Shown here piece by piece: positions 9,412-18,863 of a stretch of 58,244 nucleotides of DNA (position 1 is its first letter; each line of letters begins with the position of its first letter). The translations under genes and the position numbers were made by a program. The notes below the pieces were generated by a model, which was not told where the DNA came from, searched no databases, and saw only the letters and a list, made by a program, of their open reading frames with translations. The stretch comes from Ignavibacteriota bacterium (GTDB taxonomy: Bacteria; Bacteroidota; Ignavibacteria; Kapaibacteriales; UBA2268): assembly GCA_020437395.1 (NCBI GenBank), contig JAGQWJ010000015.1:1-58244 (forward strand), written 5' to 3'.

Positions 9412-10671
9412 ATTAGAATTTATATTTACATATTATCTTTTTTTATTTTCACAACTGCTTTTTCAAAAAAGATTGAGAATAAACTAATTGTATCTGATAC
9501 TATTCAAGATGGGCTTGTCTATCAGTACTATGAGATGGGTAGCCGATCAAAAAAGTTAAAAGTTCATGTTGCAAAAATGTCAAGGAAATCTAAAAATCTT
9601 GTTTTAGAGCCTCACTTAGTAAGTGAATCCGGACGACAATTGGGTTCATTAATTGAATTTGATAGCACGCACAGTAATTCACTGGTATCATTGAATGCTT
9701 CGTTTTTTCAAGGTGGGACAAATCTGCCAGTAGGAATAACAGTAATCAACAAGGAAGTACTGCAGCTAAGAAAATATAAGAATTGGAGTTCAATCATTTT
9801 CACTGATAATGGACTCAGCTTCAGTGAGTTAGAAGCGAAAGTCAATCTTTCATTTGCAAATTCAATTGTGGAGATAGATAGGTTTAACTATAGAACTGAT
9901 AGTACTCAAATCGTAGCTTACAATAGCTTTTATAACACTCAATTCCCAAGGGTAAATGAAGTCGAATTGGATAGCTTATATATAAAGTACTTAATCGATA
10001 ATAGTCTAAATACCATAGCTGGTGATGAAACTGAAGAATTGATGTCGATAAATGATTTCAAAGAAATTTATATGAGTACTATGGATTTTGATTCAACTCA
10101 TAACTATTTTTATTTTAAAGCAATACCTATTAATAGTATTGGTTTAGGTAAAAATAAAGAGTACAGAGTAGAATCAGTAAAAAATTTACCAGTAGAGATT
10201 AATAAAGGCGAGATTCTATTCGAATCAAAAATGAAATTTCCTTTATTTGATAATGATACTATTCAATTAAGCTCAGATTTGAATATAGAAGAAAATTCGA
10301 TTAATCATATTATTTCAACAACTCCTATAATTATGAAAAATGGGAAGGTTTTCATTAATTCAAAATATGAAGGTGCAACTTCTAGAAGATTTAATTCTAA
10401 TCATCTTTCAAGATCAGCTATTGGCTATAACCAAGATTATTATTTTATTGTTGCTGTGGAACCAAATCAAGGAAGAAATATCAAAGGGGCTACGTTATTA
10501 GAATTAGCTTGGGTTATGGAAACTTTAGGTGCTACTGATGCTATAAACTTAGATGGTGGAGGCTCAACAAGTTTTGTAATTAACAAAAAAAACTTAGCTT
10601 TCCCATATAGTCCTAATTATAATAGGAAAATTTCCACTGGGATTAGTATTTTTAAAAAAGAAAATAGATAG
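9412..10671 (+). CDS. Exported phosphodiester glycosidase-family (NAGPA domain) protein
   Basis: The C-terminal domain carries the NAGPA/DUF2233 signature [12 protein letters not shown], preceded by [15 protein letters not shown] and [16 protein letters not shown]. Family members remove sugars linked through phosphodiesters, or act on wall or exopolysaccharide. The first ATG (9535) would give 378 residues starting inside the domain. The frame is open upstream to 9367 and encodes an evident signal peptide ([17 protein letters not shown]) followed by [14 protein letters not shown], the normal start of the mature domain. There is no ATG, GTG or TTG in that stretch. An ATT at 9412 (or 9418) is the simplest start; a sequencing or real frameshift after the out-of-frame ATG at 9369 is the alternative. 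It lies 8 bases before the ABC ATPase gene. Confidence 0.82.
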   Translation: MRIYIYILSFFIFTTAFSKKIENKLIVSDTIQDGLVYQYYEMGSRSKKLKVHVAKMSRKSKNLVLEPHLVSESGRQLGSLIEFDSTHSNSLVSLNASFFQGGTNLPVGITVINKEVLQLRKYKNWSSIIFTDNGLSFSELEAKVNLSFANSIVEIDRFNYRTDSTQIVAYNSFYNTQFPRVNEVELDSLYIKYLIDNSLNTIAGDETEELMSINDFKEIYMSTMDFDSTHNYFYFKAIPINSIGLGKNKEYRVESVKNLPVEINKGEILFESKMKFPLFDNDTIQLSSDLNIEENSINHIISTTPIIMKNGKVFINSKYEGATSRRFNSNHLSRSAIGYNQDYYFIVAVEPNQGRNIKGATLLELAWVMETLGATDAINLDGGGSTSFVINKKNLAFPYSPNYNRKISTGISIFKKENR

Positions 10672-10679
10672 AAAAATTA

Positions 10680-11702
10680 ATGTCAATAATAAAATTAGAA
10701 AATGTCTCAAAGAGTTACGACGATGATAAGTTCGCAATACAAAATTTATCATTAGTTGTAAAAGATGGCGAGTTTCTTGTATTAGTTGGTCCATCGGGTT
10801 GTGGAAAATCAACTACATTGCGAATGATAGCAGGGCTAGAAAGTATAACTAGTGGTGAAATTTCGATTGATGGTCAAGTTGTGAATGATCTTTCCCCAGG
10901 CAAAAGAGACATTGGGATGGTATTTCAGAATTATGCTCTTTATCCACACATGACCGTTGAAGAAAATCTTGCATTTCCTTTGAAAATTAGAAAAACAAAC
11001 AAAAAAAGTATTAATGATAAGGTTAATGAAATATCACAACTTGTAGAATTGAATGATTTGTTGAAACGTTATCCTAAGCAACTTTCAGGAGGACAGAGGC
11101 AAAGAGTAGCCCTTGGTAGAGCTATAATAAGAAATCCTAAAGTTTTTTTGTTTGATGAACCGCTATCGAATCTTGATGCGAAACTCAGAACTCAAATGAG
11201 AAATGAGATTATTTCGTTACAAAGAAAATTAAAAGTCACTGCAATTTACGTAACGCATGACCAAACAGAAGCAATGACTATGGGAGATAGAATAGTTATA
11301 ATGAACAATGGGCAAATAATGCAAATTGGAACACCTGATGAGATTTACAACAAGCCGTCTAACTTATTCACGGCTGAATTCATAGGTAGTCCAAAGATAA
11401 ATATTTTCACTGTTAATAATATATCAAAACTTGGAAATACATTGAGTATAAATGACAAAACTAAGTATATAGCTATAAGACCTGAAGATTTAATCATTGA
11501 TAAGCAGGGAACAATAGCATCTATTACTAATATAGAAAATCTAGGACATGAATTTTTATATCAATTGTCTATGGAAAATTCAAAATATGTTGTACGTAAC
11601 AATAGTACATTAGATGTTAACATTGGGCAATTAGTTGGTCTTAATATCAATTGCAGTAGATTATTACAATATGATGAAAAGGAAGAATTAATTTATGATT
11701 AA
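10680..11702 (+). CDS. MalK/UgpC-type ABC transporter ATP-binding protein
   Basis: This 340-residue ATPase resembles the ATP-binding subunit of carbohydrate importers (MalK, MsmK, UgpC). The ATPase domain has Walker [10 protein letters not shown] near residue 37, signature [14 protein letters not shown], Walker [17 protein letters not shown] and switch [15 protein letters not shown]. After about residue 240 comes a shortened TOBE-type regulatory domain ([11 protein letters not shown]); typical members are 360-380 residues. No permease or binding protein is nearby, so it is an orphan ATPase that may serve transporters elsewhere. It overlaps the next gene by eight bases. Confidence 0.92.
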   Translation: MSIIKLENVSKSYDDDKFAIQNLSLVVKDGEFLVLVGPSGCGKSTTLRMIAGLESITSGEISIDGQVVNDLSPGKRDIGMVFQNYALYPHMTVEENLAFPLKIRKTNKKSINDKVNEISQLVELNDLLKRYPKQLSGGQRQRVALGRAIIRNPKVFLFDEPLSNLDAKLRTQMRNEIISLQRKLKVTAIYVTHDQTEAMTMGDRIVIMNNGQIMQIGTPDEIYNKPSNLFTAEFIGSPKINIFTVNNISKLGNTLSINDKTKYIAIRPEDLIIDKQGTIASITNIENLGHEFLYQLSMENSKYVVRNNSTLDVNIGQLVGLNINCSRLLQYDEKEELIYD

Positions 11703-13665
11703 CGTTTCTAACTTAACTTTATCATTTGGTGGTCGAACTTTACTTGATGAAATTACTTTTGTACTAAACCCAAAAGAAAGAGTAGGATTAATTGGTCGTA
11801 ACGGACAAGGTAAATCTACTTTATTAAAAATATTGATAGGTTTAACTACTCCAAACGAAGGCAATATCTCGCATCCAAAAGATTATGAAATTGGTTATTT
11901 GCCACAAGAGGGTGGTGCCAAATCTGATTTAACTTTATTCGATGAAGTAAAAAAAGCATTCGCAGCTCAAAATCAACTGACGGAAAGAATAGATAGAATT
12001 ACAAATGAGATTGGAAATAGAAACGATTATCATACTGATGACTATAATAACCTAATAATAAAATTAGCTGAGCTAAACGATCATTTGAATATTCTTGATT
12101 CTGGATCTATAGAAGCAAAAATCGAAAGAGTTTTGATAGGATTAGGGTTCAAAAGAGATGAATTCGAAAAATATTGCAATCAATTCTCAGGTGGTTGGCA
12201 AATGAGAATAGAATTAGCTAAAATTCTATTAAGTAAACCAGATTTGATTTTACTTGACGAACCAACAAACCATTTGGATATTGAATCTATAATGTGGTTA
12301 GAATCATTTCTCAAAGATTATTATGGTGCAGTTGTGATAGTATCACACGATAAGAGATTTTTGAACAATGTCACCAATAGAACAATTGAAATCTTCAATG
12401 GTAAAATTTTCGATAAAAAATTCTCATATAGCAGATTTATTGAAGAAAGAAAAGCTGATATCGAATTACAAAAAAAAGCTCAAATCAACCAAGAAAGACA
12501 TATAAAGAGTGTCGAACAATATGTAGAGAGATATAGGGCAAAAGCACGTCATGCATCGCGGGCACAATCGAAACTCAAACAACTAGATAAACTAGACAAA
12601 ATAGAAATCGATGATTTTGAAGATAAAAGAATCAAGTTCAAATTCCCAGAACCACCTCGTTCGGCGAAACTTGTAGTTGAGACAAAAGGCATTCAAAAGA
12701 GTTTTGGTCATAAACATGTATTAAAAGGTGTTGATTTTGCTTTAGAAAGAGGCGAGAAAGTCTCTTTTATAGGTAAAAATGGGACTGGTAAATCAACTTT
12801 AACAAAAATTATAACTGAGCATATTGATTATGATTTGGGTGAGCTTAAATTTGGTAGCAATGTCAAATTAGGATATTTTAGACAAGACCAATCTCAATTG
12901 CTCAACGAAGAGTTAACAGTTTTGGATACTATAGCCAATGTGGCAAATGAAGATATTAGACCTTACGTAAGAGACTTATTAGGTGCATTTCTTTTCTCTG
13001 GAGACGACGTTCAGAAAAAAGTAAAAGTACTTTCTGGAGGTGAAAGAGCTCGTTTGTCAATTGCCAGATTGTTACTTGAACCTACTAACTTTCTTGTTAT
13101 GGACGAACCGACAAACCATTTGGATATTTCATCAAAAGAGATACTAAAAGATGCTTTAAAAAGCTTTTCTGGTGCTTTGATTTTAGTTTCACATGACCGT
13201 GATTTCCTTCAGGGGATAACTGATAGGACAATAGAGTTCACAGAACAAGGCACTAAAGAGTACTTAGGGGATATAGACTACTATCTTGATAAAAGGGAAT
13301 TCTCTGATATTACTGAAATTGATCTAGAAAAAGTACCAAAGAATAATAATGATTGTTACGAAAAGGAAAAAAGTGATTCACAACAGAAAAGACTAAAACT
13401 AAAAGAATTAGAAAAGACTAAAAGAAAAATTGAAAGAGAGATAAGTGAAACCGAGAATAATATTAGTGATTTTGAAGAAAAAATGAATGATTTGGATGAA
13501 GGTTTTTCCAACCCTGATATTTATAATGACCCTGAAAGAGTTTCTAATCTTAAAATAGAGTATAGCCAATTAGAAACTAAACTAAATGAGTCTATGGAAA
13601 AGTGGACAGAGTTAAATACTAAATTAGATGAAACTTTGTCAGAAATTTCTATCCACCAAACTTAG
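11695..13665 (+). CDS. ABC-F family ATPase (ribosome-associated type)
   Basis: ABC-F proteins have two ATPase domains and no membrane part; many act on the ribosome E site in translation control or antibiotic protection. The 656-residue product has NBD1 ([39 protein letters not shown]) and a charged interdomain linker (about residues 245-320, the P-site tRNA-interaction motif region). NBD2 ([37 protein letters not shown]) and a C-terminal coiled coil (about 550-656) follow. This layout resembles the Uup/YdiF/YheS housekeeping groups rather than known resistance proteins, but subgroup cannot be fixed by eye. It converges with the NlpC/P60 gene, overlapping it by 17 bases. Confidence 0.95.
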   Translation: MINVSNLTLSFGGRTLLDEITFVLNPKERVGLIGRNGQGKSTLLKILIGLTTPNEGNISHPKDYEIGYLPQEGGAKSDLTLFDEVKKAFAAQNQLTERIDRITNEIGNRNDYHTDDYNNLIIKLAELNDHLNILDSGSIEAKIERVLIGLGFKRDEFEKYCNQFSGGWQMRIELAKILLSKPDLILLDEPTNHLDIESIMWLESFLKDYYGAVVIVSHDKRFLNNVTNRTIEIFNGKIFDKKFSYSRFIEERKADIELQKKAQINQERHIKSVEQYVERYRAKARHASRAQSKLKQLDKLDKIEIDDFEDKRIKFKFPEPPRSAKLVVETKGIQKSFGHKHVLKGVDFALERGEKVSFIGKNGTGKSTLTKIITEHIDYDLGELKFGSNVKLGYFRQDQSQLLNEELTVLDTIANVANEDIRPYVRDLLGAFLFSGDDVQKKVKVLSGGERARLSIARLLLEPTNFLVMDEPTNHLDISSKEILKDALKSFSGALILVSHDRDFLQGITDRTIEFTEQGTKEYLGDIDYYLDKREFSDITEIDLEKVPKNNNDCYEKEKSDSQQKRLKLKELEKTKRKIEREISETENNISDFEEKMNDLDEGFSNPDIYNDPERVSNLKIEYSQLETKLNESMEKWTELNTKLDETLSEISIHQT

Positions 13666-14488
13666 TGTTAGGTTGTTCGTCTTGTTCTTTCACTGTACTA
13701 AGCTGTATAATATCCTCATCTGTTAATCGACGACCACCAATAAATCTTTTATTGTAATAGCCACTCTTAAGAGATGATACAGTAACACCATGTCTCGAAC
13801 TTGCATGAGCAAACAAGTTATCACCTAAGTAAATACCGCAATGTGAAGCTCTTGCATAAGATCGCGTATGAAAGAAAATTAAATCTCCAAACTGCAAGTC
13901 ATCTAAATTATCAATTTTTTCACCTAAAGTGTATTGCCATCTTGCAGTTCTTGGTAATTTTACTTCAGCAGCTTCTTTGAAAATAGTTTGAGTGAAAGCT
14001 GAACAATCAATAGACTTTCTAGATGTACCACCAAATCTATATGGAGTACCAAGCCAATCTAATATTGATTCCATGATTTGGTCTTTTCTAATACCGTTTT
14101 CAGTGAAAGTACTAGTTTCTCCATCTGAAACATAAGAAAGCCATTGTTTCTCAAAATTATTTATATCAACATCAACATCTTCGTAATTCTCGTCTTCTTG
14201 TTCCATCAAATCTAATACTTGTGCTTCCTCATCGTCTAATTCTGCATCACTTAATAATTCAGAATCATCGTTCATATTTTCAATTAAGCTAGAGTCAGCT
14301 GTGATTGGTTCAAGACCAGCTATTTCAGAAACAGATTCAGAATTTGCTCTAATCATTTCAATCGCTTTCTTTTTGGTTTGTTCGGGGTTATAATATCTTC
14401 TAGCAGAAAGATGCGTACTAGAAAAAACTATAATTGCTATCGCTACAATAGACTTATACAAAAAATTAGTGATTGAGTTTGTTTTCAT
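13649..14488 (-). CDS. Exported NlpC/P60 cysteine peptidase
   Basis: NlpC/P60 enzymes cut peptidoglycan stem peptides, usually at the D-Glu-mDAP bond. The 279-residue product has a signal peptide (to about residue 29, SSTHLSA). An acidic, probably disordered region follows (about 60-110), then the catalytic domain. The triad is complete: Cys162 in KSIDCSAFTQ, His216 in RASHCGIYLG and His228 in LFAHASS. The supporting motifs LGTPYRFGG and FGDLIFFHT are present. A short tail of about 30 residues follows. It starts 84 bases from the divergent nitrilase gene. It likely acts in cell-wall remodelling. Confidence 0.94.
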   Translation of the reverse strand: MKTNSITNFLYKSIVAIAIIVFSSTHLSARRYYNPEQTKKKAIEMIRANSESVSEIAGLEPITADSSLIENMNDDSELLSDAELDDEEAQVLDLMEQEDENYEDVDVDINNFEKQWLSYVSDGETSTFTENGIRKDQIMESILDWLGTPYRFGGTSRKSIDCSAFTQTIFKEAAEVKLPRTARWQYTLGEKIDNLDDLQFGDLIFFHTRSYARASHCGIYLGDNLFAHASSRHGVTVSSLKSGYYNKRFIGGRRLTDEDIIQLSTVKEQDEQPNTKFGG

Positions 14489-14572
14489 CTTTTAGCTTTA
14501 ATTAGTTTTTTAATATATTGAAAATAATATCGTGCAAGTTAAATATTTAGTTTACTTAATACAAATAATAAA

Positions 14573-15358
14573 ATGAAATTATCAGTAATACAATTTGAAA
14601 CTCTCTATAAGAATAAAGAAAATAATTTGAAAAAAATTAATGGTTATATTAGCGAGATTAACTCAAATATATTGGTATTTCCTGAATTAGCTACTTCTGG
14701 ATACTTCTATACAGACAAAAATGAGTTAAGAAAAATAGCAGATAATTACGAAAGTGAAACCATAAAAAAAATTCAAAAGTTATCAACAGAACTTGAAAAA
14801 ATTATAATTCTTGGCTTTCCGGAGCTTGATAATGATAAAATATATAATTCTGCAGCTGTACTAATACCTAATCCAAAATTGAGTAGAGTTTATAGAAAAA
14901 CACATTTGTTTTACAAAGAGAGGTTTGTATTTGAGGAGGGGAATACTGGTTTTTTTGTAATTGATTATAATGGTTTGAAATTAGGTACAATGATATGTTA
15001 CGATTGGCGGTTTCCTGAAGCTGCCAGATCTCTTGCTTTAAAAGGTGCAGATTTAATAGTTTGCCCATCTAATCTTGTTACTGGTGTGTGGCAAAATGTA
15101 ATGAGTGCCAGAGCGTTAGAGAATAAAGTATATATTGCTGTCTCTAATAAAATAGGTAAAGAGTCAGATAGCAATCAAGAATTAGAATTCAACGGAGAAT
15201 CCGCTATTTATTCATACAATGGTTCAGTGATTTCAAAAGCAAGTTGTAATAGCGAAGAAGTGATAACATCGACTATTGATCCTGAGAAAACAAGAGATAA
15301 ATCTTTTAATCAAATTAATAATATTTTTTTAGATAGAAGACCGGAATATTATAAGTAA
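14573..15358 (+). CDS. Nitrilase-superfamily carbon-nitrogen hydrolase
   Basis: The 261-residue length is that of a stand-alone nitrilase-fold amidase. The Glu-Lys-Cys catalytic triad is complete: Glu38 in VFPELATSG, Lys109 in RVYRKTHLF and Cys142 in MICYDWRFPEAAR. The surrounding ALKGADLIVCPSNL and ARALENKVYIAVSN are typical. The YDWRFPE context is that of omega-amidase or carbamoylputrescine-amidase-like branches; the substrate is undetermined. It is transcribed toward murC, with a tiny hydrophobic ORF in between. Confidence 0.92.
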   Translation: MKLSVIQFETLYKNKENNLKKINGYISEINSNILVFPELATSGYFYTDKNELRKIADNYESETIKKIQKLSTELEKIIILGFPELDNDKIYNSAAVLIPNPKLSRVYRKTHLFYKERFVFEEGNTGFFVIDYNGLKLGTMICYDWRFPEAARSLALKGADLIVCPSNLVTGVWQNVMSARALENKVYIAVSNKIGKESDSNQELEFNGESAIYSYNGSVISKASCNSEEVITSTIDPEKTRDKSFNQINNIFLDRRPEYYK

Positions 15359-15433
15359 ATGTACTGGTTCATAAAGAAATTTCTATATATAGTTTTAAAA
15401 TTGTTAATTTTCGGATTATTACAAATACAATAA
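15359..15433 (+). CDS. Possible 24-residue hydrophobic peptide
   Basis: An ATG directly abuts the nitrilase stop codon and opens a 24-residue frame, MYWFIKKFLYIVLKLLIFGL plus LQIQ. It could form one short, positively charged membrane helix. It ends 9 bases before murC. The zero-base spacing and the membrane-peptide character make translation plausible. In AT-rich sequence, however, short hydrophobic frames arise easily, and nothing else supports it. Confidence 0.25.
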   Translation: MYWFIKKFLYIVLKLLIFGLLQIQ

Positions 15434-15442
15434 CCTTAATTT

Positions 15443-16813
15443 ATGTTTACAACCGTTAAGAAAATTCATTTCGTTGGTATTGGTGGAATTGGAATGAGTG
15501 GTATTGCTGAAATACTTCTATCACAAGGCTTTAACGTTAGTGGTTCTGATATGAACCAATCCGAAAATACGGATTATCTAATCAAATTAGGTGCAGAAGT
15601 ACATATCGGTCATTCTGAAAAAAATATCGAAGGTGCAGAAGTAGTTGTCTATTCAAGTGCAGTTAAACCAAATGAAAACCCAGAAACTAAACTTGCATTG
15701 GAGAAGAATATACCAGTGATTAGAAGGGCGGAGATGCTTGCAGAACTATCAAGACTTAATTATTGTATTGGAATAGCTGGAACTCATGGCAAAACTACTA
15801 CTACTTCAATGATAAGTCTAATATTAATCGAAGCGGAGATAGACCCTACGGTCTTAGTTGGAGGTCGTTTACAAGACTTTGGTGGAACTAATGCACGATT
15901 AGGTAAAGGAAAATGGATTGTAGTAGAAGCAGATGAATACGATAGATCGTTTTTGCAGCTAACTCCAACAATAGCTGTTGTCAACAATATTGAAGCTGAT
16001 CATCTTGATATATATTCTGATATAAATGATATTTATGAAACTTTCAAAGACTTTGCAAATAAAGTCCCTTTCTACGGATTAGTAGCACTTTGTTTGGATG
16101 ATTTAGGTTGCAAAGAGATTTATTCTAGTATTAACAAGAAAATTGCAACTTATGGCTTTTCTAGACATTCGATGATTAGAGGAGAAGACGCTCAATATGA
16201 TGAGAGACGTAGTTCTTGTAAAGTTTATAAAGGCGGAGAATATTTAGGAATCATAGAAATAGGTATGCCAGGAAAGCATAACTTAACAAATGCCTTAGCC
16301 GCTACTACAGTAGCTTTGCAGATGGGGGTAGAGTTTACAATAATCCAGAAAGCTCTAAAACAATTCAATGGTGTATTCAGAAGATTCGAAAATAAAGGTA
16401 CTTATAAGAATTGTTTAGTAATTGATGATTATGGGCACCATCCTTCTGAAGTAAAAGCAACTTTAGAGGCAGCTCAGAAGGGGTGGAATAAGAAAGTTAT
16501 ATGTATTTTTCAACCGCACACTTATAGCAGAACTCAAGAAATGGCGGAAGAATTTGGAATGTCGTTTGATAATGCAGATAAATTAATTGTAACTGATGTT
16601 TATCCAGCCCGAGAATTACCTATTGAAGGAGTAACTGGAGAACTAATTGCCAATGCTGCCAGAAACTATGGACATAGAAATGTGGAATATGTATCAGATA
16701 ATGATGAATTAAAAACTGTTCTCGATAAACTTATTGATGACGAATACGTTATTCTAACCGTTGGTGCTGGCAATATTTTCAAATTTGCTGAATTATTAGT
16801 TAATAGTAAGTAA
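15443..16813 (+). CDS. murC: UDP-N-acetylmuramate--L-alanine ligase MurC
   Basis: MurC adds L-alanine to UDP-MurNAc, the first step of the peptidoglycan stem peptide, in the cytoplasm. The 456-residue product has the N-terminal nucleotide-sugar-binding domain starting HFVGIGGIGMSGIAEIL and the ATP-binding P-loop GIAGTHGKTTTTSMI (near residue 112). The Mur-ligase central domain contains VVEADEYDRSFL and NNIEADHLDIY, and the C-terminal domain contains VIDDYGHHPSEV and FQPHTYSRT. Length and motifs are standard. It stands apart from a division and cell-wall cluster. Other mur genes are not in the window. Confidence 0.98.
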   Translation: MFTTVKKIHFVGIGGIGMSGIAEILLSQGFNVSGSDMNQSENTDYLIKLGAEVHIGHSEKNIEGAEVVVYSSAVKPNENPETKLALEKNIPVIRRAEMLAELSRLNYCIGIAGTHGKTTTTSMISLILIEAEIDPTVLVGGRLQDFGGTNARLGKGKWIVVEADEYDRSFLQLTPTIAVVNNIEADHLDIYSDINDIYETFKDFANKVPFYGLVALCLDDLGCKEIYSSINKKIATYGFSRHSMIRGEDAQYDERRSSCKVYKGGEYLGIIEIGMPGKHNLTNALAATTVALQMGVEFTIIQKALKQFNGVFRRFENKGTYKNCLVIDDYGHHPSEVKATLEAAQKGWNKKVICIFQPHTYSRTQEMAEEFGMSFDNADKLIVTDVYPARELPIEGVTGELIANAARNYGHRNVEYVSDNDELKTVLDKLIDDEYVILTVGAGNIFKFAELLVNSK

Positions 16814-16832
16814 AATATAAATTATAAATAAC

Positions 16833-18863
16833 ATGAAAAAATTAGTATTATTAGTATCGATTTCTTTTTTACTGTTCTCAAATTCAAAATCTGCAACTCT
16901 CGAGAACAAAGTATTAGCAAAAGTTGGTAATGATGAAATTACTTATGGTCGCTTAGAAGCTGCATTTCAAAAGAATATGTCTGGTGAAAAAAAGAGATTA
17001 TACGAACTTGACAAAGATTCTTTACATCAGTTTCTAAATTTGTTTATTGATTATAGACTAAAGGTTCAAGATGCAATTGACAGAGGGTATGACAAAGAAG
17101 AAGACGTAGTTAAAGAAATAGAACAAAACAACAAATTACTAACAGAATCATATTATTACGATAAAAAAGTTTTTCAACCAGTAGTTGACAAACTTTTAGA
17201 TAGACGACAATATTACATAAAATTCGCTTATGTATTATTTCCTTTTGCTCAAGAAGCAGAGATAGTTTCTCCAACTTATCCTAAAGAATTAGCACAAAGT
17301 GTTTTAGATAGTATCTTGAGTAAAAAAATAACATTTGCTGAAGCCGCTAAGAACCATTCAAAAGAAAAAACATTGGCTGAAAATGGTGGAGTAGTAGATA
17401 GGTATTTGATTTCAGGTACGATACAGAAACCTATTGAAGAAGCACTATTTACTCTTGGTATAAATCAAATATATCCGACAATATTAGAAACATCTTATGG
17501 TTATTTTATTCTCAAATTAATAGAAAAAGAACCACGCAAACAAGTCTTAGTTAGTCATATTTTGATTAGTAATAAACAACAAGAGCTTTCAGATAATGAA
17601 CATAGAAAAGCTGATTCACTTTTGAAACTCCTAAGAAAAGGAGCTAATTTTGAAAAATTAGCAGAGTTGAATTCCGAAGATCATGCTAGTGCAATTAATG
17701 GTGGCTCTTTGAATGATTACTATGATTTAGCGACTGGTTTCACAAAAACACATTCGTTTTTAGATAAGAATTTTATTCAAGCATTTATGGATTTAAAAGA
17801 CGGAGAGATCTCCGATACAATTCATACCGCTTATGGAATCCATATTATAAAACGTCTAGATTCAAAAACACCAGATAGTAAAATAGATGAAAAAGACGTA
17901 AAAGAATACTACAAGAAAAGTGGATATGAAGACGATAAAAAAGATTATTACTTAAACTTCGTAAAATCAAATGGTTTTGAACTCAATGAAACTGCAATGG
18001 GAATAATTCTTTCTAATGTGAGTACTACAAAAACTAATCTGGACAGTAGTTGGGCAGATAAAATTCCAAATGACAAAATGAAAATTAAATTGTTTAGTTT
18101 TCAGAATAAATCTTGGACTATTGGTGATTTCGTAGAATTACTAAGTGATAAGTCTCAAACCCAATACAGAGCAACTGCTCTTAACAGAGAAGGTATTGTT
18201 TCTGCAATTTATAAGACTCTCAAACCACAAGTATTATCTATGTGGCAATCTGAATTAGAAAAAAGTGATTCGGATTTCAAGAAATTGATTCGAGAATTCC
18301 ACGATGGTATTTTGCTATTTAAAGTAGAAGCTTTGGAAGTTTGGGATAAACTTCAGTTAGATACAGCAATGGCGAAAGATTACTATGAAAATTCGGGAGA
18401 AAAGTTTTATACTAATAAAAAGTACGATATAAGTGAGATTTTTGTATTGCAAGATTCATTGGCACAAAGTTTATATAACCGAGCAAAATCGGGTGAAGAT
18501 TTTGGAGATTTGGCTACAAAATTCACTGTTCGACAAGGTTACAGAGAAAAAGCAGGACATCATGGTGAGTTAGATGCATCAGAAAATAAATTTAGTCAAC
18601 AACTTGCCGATGTTGAGATAGAAGAGGGGACAATAATTGAACCAAAAGTTTATCAAAGTGGTTATTCAATTATTAAAATTAATAAGATAATAGAACCAAG
18701 GGAGAAATCTTTCGAAGAAGCGATTCCAGAAATGGCACCAATTGTTCAAAGATTGAAACAAAAACAATTGGTTGAAAATTGGCTCAAAGGAGTAAAAGAT
18801 AAACATAAAATTGAAATATACGAGAATACAATAAATGAGATTTATGCAAACAAATCTAAGTAA
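16833..18863 (+). CDS. Periplasmic parvulin-type prolyl isomerase/chaperone, three PpiC-like domains
   Basis: The 676-residue product has a signal peptide (to about residue 20, LFSNSKSA) and a SurA/PpiD-like N-terminal chaperone region beginning KVGNDEITYGRLEAAFQ. Parvulin-like domains follow at about 137-235 and 240-350 (VSHILISNKQ ... YGIHIIKRLD), with a third, more divergent one at about 520-640 (YDISEIFVLQ ... YSIIKINKI). Such proteins escort outer-membrane proteins through the periplasm. It overlaps the next gene, a second SurA-like protein, by 29 bases, so the two are surely cotranscribed and probably act together. Confidence 0.9.
   Translation: MKKLVLLVSISFLLFSNSKSATLENKVLAKVGNDEITYGRLEAAFQKNMSGEKKRLYELDKDSLHQFLNLFIDYRLKVQDAIDRGYDKEEDVVKEIEQNNKLLTESYYYDKKVFQPVVDKLLDRRQYYIKFAYVLFPFAQEAEIVSPTYPKELAQSVLDSILSKKITFAEAAKNHSKEKTLAENGGVVDRYLISGTIQKPIEEALFTLGINQIYPTILETSYGYFILKLIEKEPRKQVLVSHILISNKQQELSDNEHRKADSLLKLLRKGANFEKLAELNSEDHASAINGGSLNDYYDLATGFTKTHSFLDKNFIQAFMDLKDGEISDTIHTAYGIHIIKRLDSKTPDSKIDEKDVKEYYKKSGYEDDKKDYYLNFVKSNGFELNETAMGIILSNVSTTKTNLDSSWADKIPNDKMKIKLFSFQNKSWTIGDFVELLSDKSQTQYRATALNREGIVSAIYKTLKPQVLSMWQSELEKSDSDFKKLIREFHDGILLFKVEALEVWDKLQLDTAMAKDYYENSGEKFYTNKKYDISEIFVLQDSLAQSLYNRAKSGEDFGDLATKFTVRQGYREKAGHHGELDASENKFSQQLADVEIEEGTIIEPKVYQSGYSIIKINKIIEPREKSFEEAIPEMAPIVQRLKQKQLVENWLKGVKDKHKIEIYENTINEIYANKSK

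Noticed and set aside
11695-13665. ABC-F gene as an antibiotic-resistance determinant
   Set aside because: Domain layout with a C-terminal coiled coil and the housekeeping context fit general translation factors; nothing points to resistance.
13649-13665. Overlap of ABC-F and NlpC/P60 genes as a frameshift sign
   Set aside because: Both proteins are complete up to their natural ends; it is a simple tail-to-tail overlap of 17 bases.
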